The position numbers and the translations under genes were made by a program. Shown here piece after piece: positions 1 through 9,017 of a stretch of 64,000 bases of DNA. The notes below the pieces were generated by a model. The model saw nothing but the letters and a program-made list of their open reading frames with translations. It searched no databases and was not told the origin of the DNA. Location: assembly GCF_000808575.1 (NCBI RefSeq), contig NZ_JWLW01000019.1:48022-112021 (forward strand). The letters run 5' to 3'. Origin of the DNA: Alteromonas marina (GTDB lineage Bacteria > Pseudomonadota > Gammaproteobacteria > Enterobacterales > Alteromonadaceae). Position 1 is the first letter of the stretch, and each line of letters begins with the position of its first letter.

Positions 1-34
1 TTAGTCTTACCTTACAAAACAAACCAGTAGTAAC

Positions 35-66
35 AAAAAAGCCTACTCATTAAATAAGTAGGCTTT
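35..66 (-). terminator. Rho-independent terminator after the alpha/beta hydrolase gene
   Basis: A 10-bp perfect stem (AAAGCCTACT / AGTAGGCTTT) encloses a 9-base loop. Read on the minus strand it is followed by a run of T residues (the A-run at 35-40 on the plus strand). It lies about 90 bases beyond the stop of the minus-strand hydrolase and fits as the end of that transcription unit. Confidence 0.8.
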
Positions 67-152
67 AAACATTGGCGATCTTTTTGACGCAACAAATATT
101 ACGCCGGTAGCACCGTTTCAAAAGGTCAGCTCCCTGTGTGTAACACTATTCA

Positions 153-650
153 CTAGTAGCGAAACTTCTCCAGCCAATTTCTGAAAAAGGGTGAAATTAC
201 TGATTTACTATTAGCTAAGCGATGACCATCGTTAAGCAATAGCAACTGAGCTTTTTGGTGACGTGCATACTTAAGGCTGTTTTCAATAGGTACGATGTCA
301 TCATTCCAACCATGCACCAAGCTCACATAACCATCGTACGGGAAGCGTTGAATCTTGTAGTTGGGCAAGTAAAGCGCAGGCGCCATCAAAAACACGCCTC
401 TGGCTGAAATCTGACTGGCGGCAGCAAGTGATACATAACCGCCCATGCTCGAGCCTACTAACACAACGTCATTACACTTTTCAGCGATGGTTTCTTTTAA
501 TCGCTCTAGGCGGGCTTCGGGACAGTCGAGATCTTGATAATCGATACTCTCAACACCAAAGCCCATATCGTTTGCTACATTCGAAAGCGTGGTTATCTTA
601 CTGCCCCATGGCCCGCTTTCTTTACCGTGAGAAAAAACAACGGTGGTCAT
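153..650 (-). CDS. Small alpha/beta hydrolase (YqiA/UPF0227-like esterase)
   Basis: A compact alpha/beta-hydrolase of about 165 residues. The nucleophile elbow GSSMGG is near residue 68, the probable acid Asp is in the WNDDIVP segment, and the catalytic His is in NDGHRL, so the triad looks complete. There is no signal peptide, so it is expected in the cytoplasm. The size and early HGKESGPWG segment resemble the YqiA/YcfP-type small esterases; the substrate cannot be told. An in-frame TTG lies six bases upstream, but the ATG at 650 has GAGGG at better spacing and is preferred. It is the last gene before the terminator at 35-66 and lies about 60 bases downstream of the RND permease, so readthrough from the efflux operon is possible. 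Confidence 0.8.
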   Translation of the reverse strand: MTTVVFSHGKESGPWGSKITTLSNVANDMGFGVESIDYQDLDCPEARLERLKETIAEKCNDVVLVGSSMGGYVSLAAASQISARGVFLMAPALYLPNYKIQRFPYDGYVSLVHGWNDDIVPIENSLKYARHQKAQLLLLNDGHRLANSKSVISPFFRNWLEKFRY

Positions 651-708
651 TACCAATATCCCTCTGTAAAAAATGAAAAGTTTTTCCCCACTCTAGCGTA
701 CTTACTCG

Positions 709-3700
709 TTATTTGTCTTCCTTATGAAATAGTTTTTCTACCATAACGTAGAACATAGGAACGAAGAATATCGCTAGAAAAGTCGCTGCAAACATGCCGC
801 CCATTACCGCAATACCAATAGCGTTTTGGCTTGCTGCACCTGCACCACTGGCTAATGCTAATGGCGTAACCCCTAAGATAAACGCCATTGACGTCATCAA
901 AATTGGGCGAAAGCGCTGAGATGCCGCATTAGAAACAGCGGTCATCAGGTCTTCACCGTTTTCGTACTGCTCTTTAGCAAACTCTACGATAAGAATGGCG
1001 TTTTTCGCCGCTAAGCCTACGGTAGTTAAAAATGCGACCTGTAAATACACATCGTTGGGCAGGTTAAATATGAAGGCCGCGGTTACCGAACCTAAAATAC
1101 CTAAAGGCACAACAAGCATTACCGCAAAGGGTACCGACCAGCTTTCGTACAACGCCGCTAAACACAGAAAGACAACCAAAATAGAAATGGCATAAAGCAT
1201 AGGAGCCTGAGAACCCGCCTCTTGTTCCTCATAAGATAAGCCTGACCACTCAATGGCAAAACCAGGAGGCAGCTGTTCAACCAGCTTCTGCATTTCAGCC
1301 ATGGCTTCACCTGACGATACGCCTTTTGCCGCGCTCCCCTGAATATTAACCGAAGACAAGCCATTAAAACGCTCTAGCTTGGGCGAGCCGTACACCCACT
1401 CTGTTGTTGAGAATGTACTGAAAGCTACCATTTCTCCGTCGCTGTTGCGCACAAACCACTTATCTAGGTCTTCAGGCGTCATACGATGGGGAAGATCTGC
1501 CTGCATATACACACGCTTAATTCGGCCTTTATCAATAAAGTCATTCACGTAGCTTGAGCCCCAGGCGATTTGCAGTGCGTTATTGATCTCACTTAAATTC
1601 AAGCCAAGTGCCGATGCTTTTTCGCTATCAATGTTGATTTTAAACTGGGGCACATCGCTTAAACCGTTAGGGCGGACACCTGCCAGTTTCGGGTTCTGAG
1701 CAGCCATACCTAACAGCTGATTGCGCGCATTCATCAGTGCCTCATGGCCATTTCCACCACGGTCCACCAGCTGCATGTCGAAGCCCGTTGCGTTACCTAA
1801 TTCCATAATAGGTGGCGGCACAATTGGAAACGCTGACGCATCTTCAATCTGGCTAAATGCGCCAAACGCTCTACCCATTACAGCAAAGGCCGAGTTGTTT
1901 TCGTCACGCACACTCCAGTCATTGAAGTTTAAGAATGCCATACCGGCATTTTGCGCTTGCCCCGCGAAGCTAAAGCCCACTACCGCAAACATTCCGTTTA
2001 CCGCTTCTTGTTCTTGCTCAAGAATGTAATCTTCAACCTGCTTAATGGATTCTAGGGTACGCCCTGCTGTCGCGCCCGGAGGTGTGCTTACCAACACCAT
2101 CATTCGACCTTGGTCTTCATCTGGCAGAAAGGCTCCAGGAAGCTGGCTAAAGATAAATACCATTCCACCCACCAGTAAGCCGTATACAACGAAGTAGCGC
2201 TTAAAACGCTTTGCCATGTGGTTAGTTGTTTTCTGATAGCGGTCGCGTCCTTTGTTAAAGGTGCGATTAAACCATCCAAAGAAACCTTTATTCTTGTCGT
2301 GTTCCTCTGAGTGCTGCTTCAATAAAGTGGCACATAATGAAGGCGAAAGCACAATAGCAACCAGCACTGAGAATGCCATAGCTGAAACAATAGTTACTGA
2401 GAACTGTCGGTAAATAGCTCCGGCTGAACCGCTGAAGAAAGCCATAGGAATAAATACCGTTGATAGTACCGCGGCAATCCCCACAAGTGCACCGGTGATT
2501 TGCGACATAGACTTCTTCGTCGCTTCGGCAGGCGGCAAGCCTTCTTCTTCCATGATGCGTTCAACGTTTTCTACAACAACAATAGCGTCATCAACAAGAA
2601 GACCGATAGCCAACACCATAGCAAACATGGTCAATACATTGATACTAAAACCAAAGGCCAGTAACACCGAGAAAGTCCCAAGTAGAACAACAGGTACAGC
2701 AATGGTGGGAATAAGCGTTGCGCGCCAGTTTTGAAGGAACAGCAGCATCACCAAGAACACTAGTACAACCGCTTCGATAAGCGTGTGAACCACTGACTCG
2801 ATAGAAAGCTCAATAAAAGGCGAACTGTCTACTGGGTAAACCACTTTCACCGTATCAGGTAGGTTTGAACGCAGCTCTTCAACTCGGGCTTTTACCGCTT
2901 TGATGGTGTCTAGCGCATTCGCACCTGAAGCAAGGCTTATCGCCATTCCTGATGCAGGCTTGCGATCATAACGGACAATAACGTCATAACTTTGCGCACC
3001 AAGCTCAACTCGTGCAACATCACGCACGCGAACTTGTGAACCGTCTGTGTTCACACGAAGCACGATATTCTCAAAATCTTCTACGGTTTGAAGGCGGCTC
3101 TGCGCTTGAATCGTGGCGTTTATTTGTTGATTTTCGATGGCAGGTAAACCGCCCAACTGCCCCGCTGACACGTCGGTATTCTGCACTTGTACTGCGCCCT
3201 GCACGTCTGTAGGCGTCAAGTTATAGCTGTACAGCTTATCTGGGTCTAGCCAAATTCGCATTGAACGCTGTGCACCGAATACTCTTACGTTACCCACACC
3301 GTTAACCCGAGAAATAGGGTCACGGAATTGGGAAACGAGCAGATCGCTTAAGTCGTACTGCGTCATTGAGTCGTCTTCAGAGTAAAAGCCTACCGCCAAT
3401 GCAAACGCGCTGTTTGCCTTAGTCACGGTTACCCCTTGTTGCTGCACTTGTGTGGGCAACAGTGGTAATGCCCCCTGCACCTTGTTCTGAGTTTGCACCT
3501 GTGCAATATCGGGGTCAGCACCAGGCTCAAAAGTGAGCGTGATAGACATGCTGCTGTTAGAGCTGCTTGCAGAGAAGTAACGAAGGTTATCAATGCCTGT
3601 TAGGCTTTGCTCAATAACTTGTGTTACCGAGTTTTCGACAGTCTCTGCAGATGCACCTGGATACGTTGCTGAGATAGTCACCGATGGTGGCGCTACCTTT

Positions 3701-3807
3701 GGGTATTGTTCAATGGGGAGTGAGGTAATTGCCAACACACCCGCCATCATTGTAATAATCGCCAGCACCCATGCAAACACGGGCCTGTCTATAAAAAAAC
3801 GAGCCAT
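709..3807 (-). CDS. RND multidrug efflux permease (HAE1 family, AcrB/MexB-like)
   Basis: At 1032 residues this matches the full length of AcrB-type inner-membrane proton/drug antiporters. It opens with the typical MARFFIDRPVFAWVLAI segment and carries the TM4 proton-relay aspartates in GLLVDDAIVVVENV (about residues 400-415). Two large periplasmic loops follow TM1 and TM7, as in the family. It works with the adaptor encoded just upstream (21-base gap) and presumably with a TolC-type outer-membrane channel, which is absent here and must be encoded elsewhere. No repressor gene is adjacent. The substrate range cannot be inferred beyond the family's usual hydrophobic and amphiphilic compounds. 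Confidence 0.95.
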   Translation of the reverse strand: MARFFIDRPVFAWVLAIITMMAGVLAITSLPIEQYPKVAPPSVTISATYPGASAETVENSVTQVIEQSLTGIDNLRYFSASSSNSSMSITLTFEPGADPDIAQVQTQNKVQGALPLLPTQVQQQGVTVTKANSAFALAVGFYSEDDSMTQYDLSDLLVSQFRDPISRVNGVGNVRVFGAQRSMRIWLDPDKLYSYNLTPTDVQGAVQVQNTDVSAGQLGGLPAIENQQINATIQAQSRLQTVEDFENIVLRVNTDGSQVRVRDVARVELGAQSYDVIVRYDRKPASGMAISLASGANALDTIKAVKARVEELRSNLPDTVKVVYPVDSSPFIELSIESVVHTLIEAVVLVFLVMLLFLQNWRATLIPTIAVPVVLLGTFSVLLAFGFSINVLTMFAMVLAIGLLVDDAIVVVENVERIMEEEGLPPAEATKKSMSQITGALVGIAAVLSTVFIPMAFFSGSAGAIYRQFSVTIVSAMAFSVLVAIVLSPSLCATLLKQHSEEHDKNKGFFGWFNRTFNKGRDRYQKTTNHMAKRFKRYFVVYGLLVGGMVFIFSQLPGAFLPDEDQGRMMVLVSTPPGATAGRTLESIKQVEDYILEQEQEAVNGMFAVVGFSFAGQAQNAGMAFLNFNDWSVRDENNSAFAVMGRAFGAFSQIEDASAFPIVPPPIMELGNATGFDMQLVDRGGNGHEALMNARNQLLGMAAQNPKLAGVRPNGLSDVPQFKINIDSEKASALGLNLSEINNALQIAWGSSYVNDFIDKGRIKRVYMQADLPHRMTPEDLDKWFVRNSDGEMVAFSTFSTTEWVYGSPKLERFNGLSSVNIQGSAAKGVSSGEAMAEMQKLVEQLPPGFAIEWSGLSYEEQEAGSQAPMLYAISILVVFLCLAALYESWSVPFAVMLVVPLGILGSVTAAFIFNLPNDVYLQVAFLTTVGLAAKNAILIVEFAKEQYENGEDLMTAVSNAASQRFRPILMTSMAFILGVTPLALASGAGAASQNAIGIAVMGGMFAATFLAIFFVPMFYVMVEKLFHKEDK

Positions 3808-3828
3808 ATTACTTAAATTCCTTGTTTG

Positions 3829-4974
3829 CTATCGTGAGCCACGTGATGAAGGTTGCCATTCTGATGGGTTAACTTTGGCGCCAGGCTTTACCTTCTGATA
3901 GCCAGTCACAATGACTTTTTCGCCTTCGTTCACGCCATTTAGCACAACGTACTGGTCACGGTATATCTTGCCGATTTCTAAGGTTCGGCCCTCTACCTCA
4001 TTGTTTTGGTTCACTACATATACAGAGAGCGAACCATCTGGCTGACGCGTAGTAGCTCGCTGAGGAACAAGAAGCGCATTCTCACGTCCCGTAATAACGT
4101 GGCCTTTTACAAACAAACCAGGAAGCAACACGCCATCAGGATTAGGCATTTCAGCGCGCAACGTTACCGAGCCTGTACTTTCATCAACCGTTACTTCAGA
4201 AAATTTAACGCTACCTTTTTGTTCGTAGCGCTTGCCAGTGACTTCATCTACGGTCAACTCAACATCCATTGAGCCTTGCTTACGCATAGACTGACGAAGT
4301 GTAATGATAGATGCGCCAGATTCCTGCATGTCGATATAAACAGGGTCCAATTGAGTAATAGTGGCTAACTGCTGTGCTTGATTTGTGGTAACCAGCGTGC
4401 CTTCGGTAACATATGAGCGGCTAATTCGACCGCCTATGGGCGCGTAAACCTTGGTGTAGCCCATATTAACTTTAGCAACATCAACTGCCGCTTCAGCCAC
4501 ACTTATCGCTGCTTGCGCTTGCTCTTTTTGCGCAATAACATCGTCATATTCTTGTTTGCTCACCGCATTTTGTGCCACAAGGTCATCGTAACGTCGCGCT
4601 TTGGCTTCCAATGTTTTTAGATTTGCTTGAACACTCTTAAGGTCAGCTTTGGCACTGTTCAGCTGTGCTAGGTAGCGCGCTTCATCTATTTGATATAGCT
4701 GCTGCCCTTTTTCCACATATGCGCCTTCTTCAAACAAACGTTCAGTGATAACACCATCCACCTGAGGTCGCACTTGCGACTGGCGCGACGGACTGACGCG
4801 GCCTGGCAACACCATTTCATGCACTACAGGTTGTTGTTTCAGCGTAACTACCGATACTGATGGAGCAGGCATGCCTTGCTGAGCACCTTGCTGTGCTTGC
4901 TCGCCTTCGTTCGAACACCCAATAACACCCAAAAGGGTTATTAATGCTGCTGTAACATAAAAAATGCGGCTCAT
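3829..4974 (-). CDS. RND efflux periplasmic adaptor lipoprotein (AcrA/MexA-like)
   Basis: A membrane fusion protein of about 381 residues. The N-terminus is a lipoprotein signal with a lipobox ending VIGC followed by SNEG, so it should be lipid-anchored in the periplasm. A lipoyl-like half-domain, an alpha-hairpin rich in Ala/Gln/Lys (about residues 95-170) and the beta-barrel and membrane-proximal domains follow in normal order. An in-frame TTG lies 18 bases upstream (4992), but starting at ATG 4974 gives a more typical signal peptide. Neither start has a strong Shine-Dalgarno. It is the first gene of the two-gene efflux operon; a pair of direct repeats at 5208-5238 may mark its control region. 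Confidence 0.93.
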   Translation of the reverse strand: MSRIFYVTAALITLLGVIGCSNEGEQAQQGAQQGMPAPSVSVVTLKQQPVVHEMVLPGRVSPSRQSQVRPQVDGVITERLFEEGAYVEKGQQLYQIDEARYLAQLNSAKADLKSVQANLKTLEAKARRYDDLVAQNAVSKQEYDDVIAQKEQAQAAISVAEAAVDVAKVNMGYTKVYAPIGGRISRSYVTEGTLVTTNQAQQLATITQLDPVYIDMQESGASIITLRQSMRKQGSMDVELTVDEVTGKRYEQKGSVKFSEVTVDESTGSVTLRAEMPNPDGVLLPGLFVKGHVITGRENALLVPQRATTRQPDGSLSVYVVNQNNEVEGRTLEIGKIYRDQYVVLNGVNEGEKVIVTGYQKVKPGAKVNPSEWQPSSRGSR

Positions 4975-5207
4975 AAAATTTCTATTTCCCAATAACTTTC
5001 ATACAGAGCACAGCCATGGTTCTGTATCGTTAAATTAAACGTTAGTTGTGCTTCCAATGCGCCGAGTTACCCCAATCCCTACGTTCGGGCAAGAAGAGGA
5101 TAATCGGAAAAGACGTGGCATAGCTAAGCGATCATTAATACGAATCTACGCGCTTATAGGTCATATTGTGCGCATTTAACGATAATAATAAAAGCCAATG
5201 AAGGCGA

Positions 5208-5238
5208 AGTTACCGATGTTGTCGGTCAGTTACCGATG
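5208..5238. promoter_or_regulatory. Spaced direct repeats upstream of the RND operon (possible operator)
   Basis: The 11-base word AGTTACCGATG occurs at 5208-5218 and again at 5228-5238, exactly 20 bases apart (about two helical turns). Between them, ACCGA and TCGGT also form a short inverted repeat. The pair sits about 230 bases upstream of the adaptor start and outside any gene. A regulator-binding role is inferred only. Confidence 0.35.
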
Positions 5239-5286
5239 CCTATGTACATTATGCGAATAATACGAAGCTAATAGGCAACACATATT

Positions 5287-5958
5287 CTATTTAGACGAAT
5301 AGTAACGGCTAAGAACTTGATAAGCGTGGATAACTGACTGTGCTTCTTGTTGCGTTCCACCTTTATCTGGGTGAGCGGATTGCAGTCTGCGTTTGTAAAC
5401 ATGTTTTAGCTGCACAAGTGTGACGGGCTCGCCTTCGGACAGCCCAAGTACAGTGTGAGAAGTGCTGATATCTTCTTGGTCATGCCTGCTATTACAGCCA
5501 CCCGACATCCTTTGCCAAAATGCATTTAGCAATGTGTCTACGGTTTTACGGTCAGTTTCTTCAAAATTACCCCAATCTAGATAATACTCAGCAAGTGCAT
5601 CATGGTTTTGTAACGCCGTCACCGCTTGTTCATCATTACTATGAGCTGGGACACTCTCATCAAAATTATTGAGTTTTATGCCTAGTGCATGAATCTCTAA
5701 CACACCTTCATTTTGCTCTATCCAATACTGCTTTAACTGATACAGTGCATGAAACAGAATAAAATGCGTTTTAAAAAGCATAAGCGGGTCGCGCAGCGCA
5801 TCTTCATCGAACAGCTTATAAGGCGCTTTTTTTAATAGCTCAATAAGCGCATACTCAGAAATACCGTTAATAAACAGCGCTTTTTGCGTCGATAAAACAT
5901 CAACAAGAAGTTCAGCTTGCAATGCGTGTATATTTCTGGCGTCCGGTTGTGTATTCAA
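5287..5958 (-). CDS. DnaJ-related protein with C-terminal J domain
   Basis: A 223-residue protein. The first ~150 residues are a helical region typical of DNAJ-related proteins (a DnaK co-chaperone-like family common in Alteromonas, Shewanella and Vibrio). The last ~55 residues form a J domain with the diagnostic HPD tripeptide in SAHPDKGGT, preceded by a basic helix, so interaction with DnaK is expected. There are no Gly/Phe or zinc-finger regions. The best start is TTG at 5958; no early ATG exists and the ribosome site is weak. It is transcribed away from the DUF1499 gene across a 78-base gap. Confidence 0.8.
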   Translation of the reverse strand: MNTQPDARNIHALQAELLVDVLSTQKALFINGISEYALIELLKKAPYKLFDEDALRDPLMLFKTHFILFHALYQLKQYWIEQNEGVLEIHALGIKLNNFDESVPAHSNDEQAVTALQNHDALAEYYLDWGNFEETDRKTVDTLLNAFWQRMSGGCNSRHDQEDISTSHTVLGLSEGEPVTLVQLKHVYKRRLQSAHPDKGGTQQEAQSVIHAYQVLSRYYSSK

Positions 5959-6036
5959 ACCTAGTACCTATTAATTAACGTCGGTAGAAGAAGATAAACC
6001 AAGCGGTCAAACTAAAATAACAACCTTGGAGTTCCC

Positions 6037-6754
6037 TTGAAAGCACTCATTGCCCTTACCAGTATTGTTGGTTTTTTAATGGTGGTTTTACCTGGACCGC
6101 TATATCAGTACGCCGGTGTTAGTTTAGGTACTGCATTTACCTCACTTCGTTTTGGCGTATATGTAGGCGGCGCAGCGTTAATACTAATTATTCTGCAAGT
6201 ATTGATTAATCGCAAAAGCGTAAACTGGGGTAGTACACTTGTATACGCGATTTTATCGTTAGTAGCAGTTGGCATGCCCGTTAGCATGATGAGTAAAGCG
6301 AGCGCCGTTCCCCCCCATTCACGACATTACCACTGACGTAACAAACCCACCTGAGTTTGTTGCCATTGCACCACTTCGAGAAGGCGCACCAAACTCCATT
6401 GCCTATGAAGGTGGTGAGGTAACCAAACAGCAGCTTGAGGCTTATCCTGAAATTAAAACTCAGCGACTTCCTCAACCTATAAACGAAGTTTACATGGCTG
6501 CAGAAAAAGCCGTTGTAGCGCTTGGGTGGGAACGAGTAAGTGAAGGCGCAATCCCTAACACGGTAGAAGCAACCGATACTACCGCTTGGTTTGGCTTTAA
6601 GGACGACGTAGTCATTCGATTAACCGCCAAAAGCGATGACACCCTTGTAGATGTTCGCAGTAAATCGCGAGTAGGTAAAAGTGACTTGGGTACAAACGCT
6701 GAGCGAATTGAGACTTTCATGGCTGAACTAAGGAACCAGTTGGGTTATCACTAA
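6037..6754 (+). pseudogene. DUF1499 membrane protein, frameshifted at a C7 run
   Basis: The first reading frame (TTG start at 6037 with GGAG six bases upstream) encodes three hydrophobic segments, then ends out of frame at 6336. The next frame resumes the protein directly: the product continues with IHDITTDV and a DUF1499-type domain ending RNQLGYH at 6754. Removing one C from the seven-C run at about 6310-6316 joins the two frames into one protein of about 238 residues. DUF1499 proteins have an N-terminal membrane region and a C-terminal soluble domain of unknown function. The lesion may be a true inactivation, a slippage switch, or a sequencing error; all other parts look intact, which suggests it is recent or artefactual. 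Confidence 0.85.
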
Positions 6755-6784
6755 ACCAACCTAAAAAGCGCAGCAACTATATAA

Positions 6785-6820
6785 AAGCCCGACAGTGAAT
6801 CGCTGTTGGGCTTCTTCTTT
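6785..6820 (+). terminator. Rho-independent terminator after the DUF1499 gene
   Basis: A stem of AAGCCCGACAG and CTGTTGGGCTT (one G-T pair) encloses a 7-base loop and is followed by a T-rich tract (TCTTCTTTTT). It lies about 30 bases after the DUF1499 stop on the same strand. Confidence 0.75.
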
Positions 6821-6880
6821 TTATCAATCTATCGAATGAGCTAAACACGGTCATCGAAGCCAGGGTTCGGTTTTGTTGTA

Positions 6881-7198
6881 CTAGTGCGCGAGTTTAAGTA
6901 CCACTACGCCGGCCACAATAAGCGCCACGCCGAAGTAACGGGCTAGCGACGACGGGTCGCCGTAAAACATCACGCCTACCAAAAACGTGCCCGCTGCACC
7001 TATACCTGTCCATACGGCGTATGCGGTACCTATAGGAATTTGTTTTTGTGCCATCCAAAGGCAAAAACCACTGGTAACCATAAATCCTATCGCCAGCAAT
7101 ATTCCCATTACACGGGTTTCCGCCTCTTGCGACATTTTTAGTCCTACGGGCCATCCAATTTCCAATAAGCCCGCAACGATTAAATAAATCCAGCTCAC
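6881..7198 (-). CDS. sugE: SugE/Gdx-type small multidrug resistance transporter
   Basis: A 105-residue protein with four hydrophobic helices, the usual SMR length. The essential glutamate is in GLLEIGW (residue 13), and the SugE-type signature GTAYAVWTGIGA is present in TM3. Members of this subgroup have been shown to export guanidinium in exchange for protons; closely related ones act on quaternary ammonium compounds. It starts at GTG with AAGGA eight bases upstream. No guanidine riboswitch is recognisable in the 110 bases upstream. It appears to be transcribed alone. Confidence 0.85.
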   Translation of the reverse strand: MSWIYLIVAGLLEIGWPVGLKMSQEAETRVMGILLAIGFMVTSGFCLWMAQKQIPIGTAYAVWTGIGAAGTFLVGVMFYGDPSSLARYFGVALIVAGVVVLKLAH

Positions 7199-7307
7199 TT
7201 ATATATCCTTAAAGTTACTTGTTTTGGCTTATCGGTAGAATATACCTGCACGGCTATAGGATGATATTCAATGCATCTTAGCATGTTGCTATTCAGCGTT
7301 TTTCTTA

Positions 7308-7910
7308 CTAAAGGCTAGCCAACTGAATGCTGACCATACCTAATACTGCTGCGTTTAAACGGTTGAACCAGCGCCAAAAGTTGGGACGCTGCATGTGGTG
7401 GGCAAAACGCGCTGTCAGCGTGCTCAACCCTATAAACCACACAATCGATGCCCCAATCGCACCGCCAACGAACCACCATTTGTTTTCTTGCCATTGGCTC
7501 GCCAAATTGCCCATCAACAGCAAAGTATCTAAATAGAAATGTGGATTTAACCAGGTTACCGCTAACGCAATAAGTAGCGCTTTTTTAAACGACAGCTGCT
7601 TTTTTGCCATTTCTAATACAAGAGCGTCATTTGCCAGCGAAGACTTTATCTTGTTAAACGCTATCCACAATAAAAACGCTACGCCAGCCCATTTGGTCAC
7701 CGTTACTAGCATTGGGTACTCCTGAAGCAACAGGCCAAAGCCCATGGCACCCAAACTAATAGAAATGGCATCGCTTAAAATAAAGAGTAAAACAAATAGC
7801 GAGGTCCATTGCCTTTTCATCGACTGCTCAATCAGAAAGCTATTTTGCGCGCCTACTGCGATAATAAGGGTACCGCCCATCACGAAACCACTCGTTGCTG
7901 CCGCCAACAT
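7308..7910 (-). CDS. argO: LysE/ArgO family basic amino-acid exporter
   Basis: A 200-residue integral membrane protein with about six helices and the N-terminal LysE-family segment AVGAQNSFLIEQ. The family exports arginine, lysine or toxic analogues such as canavanine. It is divergent from the adjacent argP-like regulator across a 218-base intergenic region, the classical arrangement in which the regulator senses arginine/lysine and drives the exporter. The symbol rests on both homology and this gene pair. Confidence 0.87.
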   Translation of the reverse strand: MLAAATSGFVMGGTLIIAVGAQNSFLIEQSMKRQWTSLFVLLFILSDAISISLGAMGFGLLLQEYPMLVTVTKWAGVAFLLWIAFNKIKSSLANDALVLEMAKKQLSFKKALLIALAVTWLNPHFYLDTLLLMGNLASQWQENKWWFVGGAIGASIVWFIGLSTLTARFAHHMQRPNFWRWFNRLNAAVLGMVSIQLASL

Positions 7911-8128
7911 GATAAATGCCTCTTCGAATAAAGAATTGAATAAATATTTCTATGCACGTTTCTTGCTTTGATTTGCGGCACTTGCCGCTTAACGTGGGAT
8001 CTGAATATCCCAGCAAGAAACTTAACTGACGCTATTTTATACACCTTGCACCACTTAATTAAATTAATGATACTTGTGTTGCATAAGCATATTTAATATT
8101 TTTAACGTTCATTTCACAGGCTACAAAA

Positions 8129-9013
8129 ATGTTAGATTACGACGCACTTCGGTGCTTTCATGAAGTATTGCGCTATGGCGGCTTCGAAAAAGGAGCACAG
8201 GCATTAAATCTTACACAGTCTGCCGTTTCGCAAAAAATTAAACGGCTAGAACAAAGTGTAGGCGGGCCTGTTATGGTGCGAACAAAGCCTCTTAGAGCAA
8301 CGCCGCTGGGAAAAGAACTGCTTGCGCACATCCAGAAAGTGAGTGTATTGGAAGAAGCCCTTAACATCAAAAGCGGCTTAGAAGCTTCAGCAGCCCCTAT
8401 TAGCGTGGCGGTGAATAATGATGTACTTGCTACTTGGTTTTCACAAGTTATGGCGGCGTTTAGCGATAAACGCGCTAACCCCGTTCACATCGTCAATGCT
8501 GATCAAACACAAACTAGAGACATTCTTCAGCAAGGTCGCGTTATGGCATGTATTAGCCAAACGGGCACGCCCGTTACTGGCGGTCAGTCGATAAGGCTAG
8601 GTACCATGCGCTATCAGCTTTTTGCGTCGCCGCGTTTTATCGAACGATATCTTCACAAAGGCGTGTCGCCTGATAGTGTGATGAAAACACCAGGCCTATT
8701 GTACGATGAGTATGATGTTACATTACTTACTGACTATCAAAGAGAGTGTTTACATATAGCACCTTCGTTCACCACGTGCCACTGGTACCCATCGTCTCAC
8801 GGTTTTGTAAAAATGGCGGTGGATGGTGTGGTATGGGCGTTACTTCCCACATTACAGGTTGTGCAAGAAGTGAAAGAAGGAGAGCTCATTGCACTTTTCC
8901 CTGATAAAGAGCTAGGCGTTCCTCTTTTTTGGCATTGGACTACCCTTGAATCGGCCGCCCTTGCCGACCTGACAAAAGCCGTAAAACAGGTCGCCAAAAC
9001 ACAGTTAAAATAA
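8129..9013 (+). CDS. argP: LysR-family regulator ArgP
   Basis: A 294-residue LysR protein. The N-terminal helix-turn-helix is GFEKGAQALNLTQSAVSQ (about residues 18-35), followed by a linker helix and a substrate-binding domain. The sequence follows the ArgP/LysG group rather than generic LysR proteins. It lies head-to-head with argO, which it most likely activates when arginine is high. The ArgP site is expected in 7911-8128, where the sequence is AT-rich; no exact operator could be fixed by eye. The gene ends five bases before the tail of the decayed GGDEF gene on the other strand. Confidence 0.88.
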   Translation: MLDYDALRCFHEVLRYGGFEKGAQALNLTQSAVSQKIKRLEQSVGGPVMVRTKPLRATPLGKELLAHIQKVSVLEEALNIKSGLEASAAPISVAVNNDVLATWFSQVMAAFSDKRANPVHIVNADQTQTRDILQQGRVMACISQTGTPVTGGQSIRLGTMRYQLFASPRFIERYLHKGVSPDSVMKTPGLLYDEYDVTLLTDYQRECLHIAPSFTTCHWYPSSHGFVKMAVDGVVWALLPTLQVVQEVKEGELIALFPDKELGVPLFWHWTTLESAALADLTKAVKQVAKTQLK

Positions 9014-9017
9014 CCTG

